In this document: positions 61,525 to 64,000 of the stretch, piece by piece
Layout: each line of letters starts with the position of its first letter
Numbering within the stretch: position 1 is the first letter of the stretch
Assembly (NCBI RefSeq): GCF_040833955.1
Contig: NZ_CP162133.1
Coordinates: 1,055,001 to 1,119,000, forward strand
Origin: Leptospira sp. WS60.C2
GTDB lineage: Bacteria; Spirochaetota; Leptospiria; Leptospirales; Leptospiraceae
Direction of reading: 5' to 3'
Length of the DNA: 64,000 nt
Program-made: the position numbers and the translations under genes
Notes under the pieces: generated by a model
Told to the model about the DNA's origin: nothing
What the model saw: only the letters and a program-made list of their open reading frames with translations
Databases searched by the model: none

Positions 61525-63313
61525 AATGATCCTCAACGATGAGGATTTTCCAGGCGTTAGAAATCCCAAGTAGTTTTTGATAGGTGATCCAATCTTTCGC
61601 TTCCTTTTTTTTCCAAGGTGGAAAGTCGAGAACAAGGATTCCTCTCCAATGAGTTTTTGCTTTGTTTGTTTCTGTCTCTTTTAAGGAGCGAAGTAAACTA
61701 GATATGTGTTTAGGATTTCCATCAAAACGAAATAAAGAGACAAATGGAGTGAGATCCGTTCCCAATCGGTGTGAGGATTGGATTTGGAGTTCCTCTTTTC
61801 CCAGTACCTTCCCAAAATTTGAATTGAGTCGATCGTTCCAAACCAATTGGGAAATGTTTTCTTTTTTTTGGAGTCTTAATGCATTTTGTAAACAGGACTC
61901 GGATTCGAATAAAATCTTTGTGATGGGTACGTTCCCTTTTGGAATTTCCAATCGTTTGTAAGGAGGGCAATTCCCAAAGAGATAAAATTGATTCTCACTA
62001 GTGATCGTAAAATATCCTTTTCCCATCTGGATTGGATTGTTGGCAGTTGGGTCATTAGGGAACCAGTAGGTAAACGGGAAAAAGAAGAAGAAAAACCCGC
62101 AAATAATGTAGTTCCATAACTGTTTTGGTTTTCTCTTGGTTCTGTGTATGTACAAGAGAAGACAAATGAGAAATAGAGAAAGTATAACGAAAAAAAGGAT
62201 CGGTTCCTCGAGATTCCAAAGTTTATATCCTCTCTGGTAATGGGATAAACATTGGAAGAGTTTTAGAAATATAGAAAGAAGATAACTTGCAGGCGTCCAT
62301 ATCCAATCATAAATATAGACTCCCATAGTATTGGGAAGAAACGAAATGGAAGCCAATGTCACATACAAACTAGGAAGTAAAATTCCTGCAAAAGGAACCA
62401 AACAATAATTAATCCATATTCCTCCATAAGAAAATGAATGAAAATAAAAAACTAAAACAGGAAAACTACAAAGCGAACAAACAATGGTGAGAGTGAAATT
62501 CTCTTTCAAAAGAGATCGGGAGTTTGGTAAGAACAACTGATCTAAAATCGGTTTCAAATAAAAGATTCCAAAAACAGCACTGAAGGAGAGTAAAAAACCA
62601 ATGCTTAAAAAATCAGAAAAGAAAAAGAATGCAATCACTCCAGAAGAAATGAAAAGTAAGTCGCTCACGATCATTTTTCGATAAAATAAAGAAGATACCA
62701 AAGTGAAAAAAGCAAAGAGATAGGCTCTGACAAAGGAAACAGGAAAATTAAGAAGATAGAGATACAAAAAAGATAAACACAACGAAAGAAGAATCGAGAT
62801 CCATCGGTGTTTGGTAAAAATCAAATTTCCTAAACATTGGATGGATCCGATAAAAATTCCTAAATGGAGACCGGAGGCCGCAAACAAGTGTAAGATCCCT
62901 GACTCCTTTGCCATTTCCTTAAAATCTTTCGGAATTTCTTTCGTAGAACCTGAAAGCAGTCCCATCACAATCCGAGTTTCGATGGGAGAGAGCGGTGACT
63001 TCTTTAATTCCTGGACTAAGAATTGGCGAAAGAAAGGTTTTGGTTGTCTATGGTTTGTGATTTGGTTTGTATTTGCAAAAAACAAAAAGAGTAAAATTCC
63101 AAAAGATATCCATTTGAGATTGGATTCAATTGGTTTTGTGAGGATGGGGGGAAAAAGAAAGAGATAACATAACAAAAAAATGGATAAACAAAAGAGGAGA
63201 AAATAGATTCCTTGGAGTTCTGTTCCACATTTCAATCCAAGTGCTGCGCCACAAATCCCAAAACAAAACCAACCGAAGTTAGAATGTGGCAGAAGTTTTG
63301 ATGGATTCTTCAC
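61478..63313 (-). CDS. comEC: ComEC/Rec2-type DNA uptake channel protein
   Basis: The protein has 611 residues. The competence domain has SPIETRIVMGLLSGSTKEIP, AKESGILHLFAASGLHLGIF (ComEC signature), VSFVRAYLFAFFTLVSSLFY and many membrane helices to about residue 420. The C-terminus (about 430-611) has the beta-lactamase-like region only in reduced form (NQFYLFGNCPPYKR); typical HxHxDH metal motif is not seen. It would be the channel of natural DNA uptake; no ComEA is adjacent. Its 3' end overlaps rsmA and it lies 42 bases after trpS. Confidence 0.8.
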   Translation of the reverse strand: MKNPSKLLPHSNFGWFCFGICGAALGLKCGTELQGIYFLLFCLSIFLLCYLFLFPPILTKPIESNLKWISFGILLFLFFANTNQITNHRQPKPFFRQFLVQELKKSPLSPIETRIVMGLLSGSTKEIPKDFKEMAKESGILHLFAASGLHLGIFIGSIQCLGNLIFTKHRWISILLSLCLSFLYLYLLNFPVSFVRAYLFAFFTLVSSLFYRKMIVSDLLFISSGVIAFFFFSDFLSIGFLLSFSAVFGIFYLKPILDQLFLPNSRSLLKENFTLTIVCSLCSFPVLVFYFHSFSYGGIWINYCLVPFAGILLPSLYVTLASISFLPNTMGVYIYDWIWTPASYLLSIFLKLFQCLSHYQRGYKLWNLEEPILFFVILSLFLICLLLYIHRTKRKPKQLWNYIICGFFFFFFPFTYWFPNDPTANNPIQMGKGYFTITSENQFYLFGNCPPYKRLEIPKGNVPITKILFESESCLQNALRLQKKENISQLVWNDRLNSNFGKVLGKEELQIQSSHRLGTDLTPFVSLFRFDGNPKHISSLLRSLKETETNKAKTHWRGILVLDFPPWKKKEAKDWITYQKLLGISNAWKILIVEDHFEIPLFHNLTNPGLL

Positions 63314-63355
63314 ATGGGATGAGGTGAAGAAACGAGAGACTTGGTTCTTGGAATT

Positions 63356-64000
63356 TTAAAAAGGATAGATGCCTAAGGTTTGTCTGACTTCGTTTAATTT
63401 CTTTTCCGCAACAATCTTTGCTTTTTCCTTTCCTTTTGATAAAATCGAATGCACATAATCTAAGTTTTGTGCCAATTCTTCTCTTTTTTTACGGAAAGGA
63501 GCAAAATGAGAAAGGATAGATTCCAAAAGGTCTTTTTTTAAATCGCCATATCCAAAGCCACCTTGTTTGTATTTTTGTCTTTGGGTCTCTTTTTCACTTT
63601 CAGACAAAAATAGGGAATGGATTTGGAAAATCATAGATGCATCCGGATCTTTCGGTTCTTCGATGGATTTGGAATCACTTACAATCGACATCACTTTCTT
63701 TTTGATCTCTTTTTCTGTTCCAAAAAAATCAATCGTATTGTTATACGATTTTGACATCTTCGCACCATCAACACCAGGAACAGTTGCTGTGTTTTCATCT
63801 ATGTCTGGTTCGGGAATTGTTAAAACAGATCCAAATTGTGAGTTGAATTTTTCCGCAATGTCCCTAGCAAATTCTAAATGTTGTTTTTGGTCTTTTCCGA
63901 CGGGAACTTTTTCTGCTGAAAAAAGTAAGATGTCACTTGCCATAAGGATTGGATAAGTAAAAAGTCCGGCACCTGGAACAAATCCTTTCGCAACTTTGTC
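63356..64000 (-). CDS. trpS: Tryptophanyl-tRNA synthetase, C-terminal part (cut by window edge)
   Basis: The frame is open to the right edge of the window, reading [20 protein letters not shown] and then [20 protein letters not shown] (TrpRS: MASDILLY...VPVGxDQxQH). The KMSKS loop is [14 protein letters not shown] at about 62 residues after the ATG at 63943. The C-terminal helical domain ends [13 protein letters not shown]. The ATG at 63943 is an internal Met; the real start and the HIGH motif lie outside. Confidence 0.9.
   Translation of the reverse strand, partial: DKVAKGFVPGAGLFTYPILMASDILLFSAEKVPVGKDQKQHLEFARDIAEKFNSQFGSVLTIPEPDIDENTATVPGVDGAKMSKSYNNTIDFFGTEKEIKKKVMSIVSDSKSIEEPKDPDASMIFQIHSLFLSESEKETQRQKYKQGGFGYGDLKKDLLESILSHFAPFRKKREELAQNLDYVHSILSKGKEKAKIVAEKKLNEVRQTLGIYPF

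Noticed and set aside
1..64000. tRNA, rRNA, CRISPR, transposase, phage or toxin-antitoxin genes
   Set aside because: No cloverleaf, spaced direct repeats or family motifs were recognised by reading; a covariance-model scan would be decisive.

Overview
The window looks like a chromosomal segment of a Leptospira species, probably from a saprophytic (non-host) branch. This is inferred from AT-rich DNA, many short spirochaetal lipoprotein signals (lipobox Cys after a short hydrophobic run), a truncated second LeuA-type synthase, 7TMR-DISM and SpoIIE-type signalling proteins and Leptospira-style outer-membrane and beta-propeller lipoproteins. No rRNA, tRNA, CRISPR array, transposase or phage gene was recognised.

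Region by region. 1-1172: the start of a lipoprotein gene cut by the left edge, then a PurL-like fragment that looks like a decayed, frameshifted gene. 1180-8927: an efflux locus (a very short adaptor lipoprotein and an RND pump fused in frame to a TolC-like channel), a divergent TetR regulator, and an SDR / ABM-like / DUF2141 operon ending in a clear terminator. Near-identical palindromes in front of both operons suggest one TetR regulon. 9077-20929: an accessory-looking stretch of surface lipoproteins (Ca-binding/chitobiase-like repeats; a seven-repeat FG-GAP-like protein), a degenerate HD-GYP protein, an AgmX/PglI-type protein, an outer-membrane protein, remnants of an MCP and of an HD-GYP gene, and two copies of an intergenic repeat with a covarying hairpin. 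20991-26287: a membrane histidine kinase-receiver-SpoIIE phosphatase, an outer-membrane protein, a small membrane protein and an unusual SDR. 26360-28219: a TetR repressor divergent from a DUF418 membrane protein across a 25-bp operator. 28254-37361: secreted and lipoprotein genes (delta-60-type propeller, HExxH metalloprotease, metallo-beta-lactamase-fold lipoprotein, tandem paralogous lipoproteins, PhoD-like phosphatase), a third TetR, a cysteine-rich peptide gene broken by one stop codon, and hairpins at several translation starts.

37368-64000 is mostly housekeeping: a TPM-domain lipoprotein with apparently three modules, a D-aminoacylase-type amidohydrolase, a LeuA-like synthase behind a complete leucine attenuator (leader peptide with five consecutive Leu codons, antiterminator and terminator), a sodium:solute symporter, a CBS protein, a fatty-acid cluster (acyl-CoA ligase, acyl-CoA dehydrogenase, MaoC hydratase, with a histidine kinase inside it), DUF1292 and HNH proteins, an acyltransferase, a flavin amine oxidase, a 7TM sensor, prmA, an XRE-cupin regulator, an rsmI-like methyltransferase, a HAD phosphatase, an M23 peptidase, a sterol-desaturase-family protein, rsmA, comEC and the C-terminal part of trpS cut by the right edge.

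The most notable signals are the leucine attenuator, the structured intergenic repeat pair, the two-gene RND-TolC efflux system with its predicted operators, and a set of gene remnants whose single damaging change can be read directly (one-base deletion, in-frame stop, homopolymer shift).
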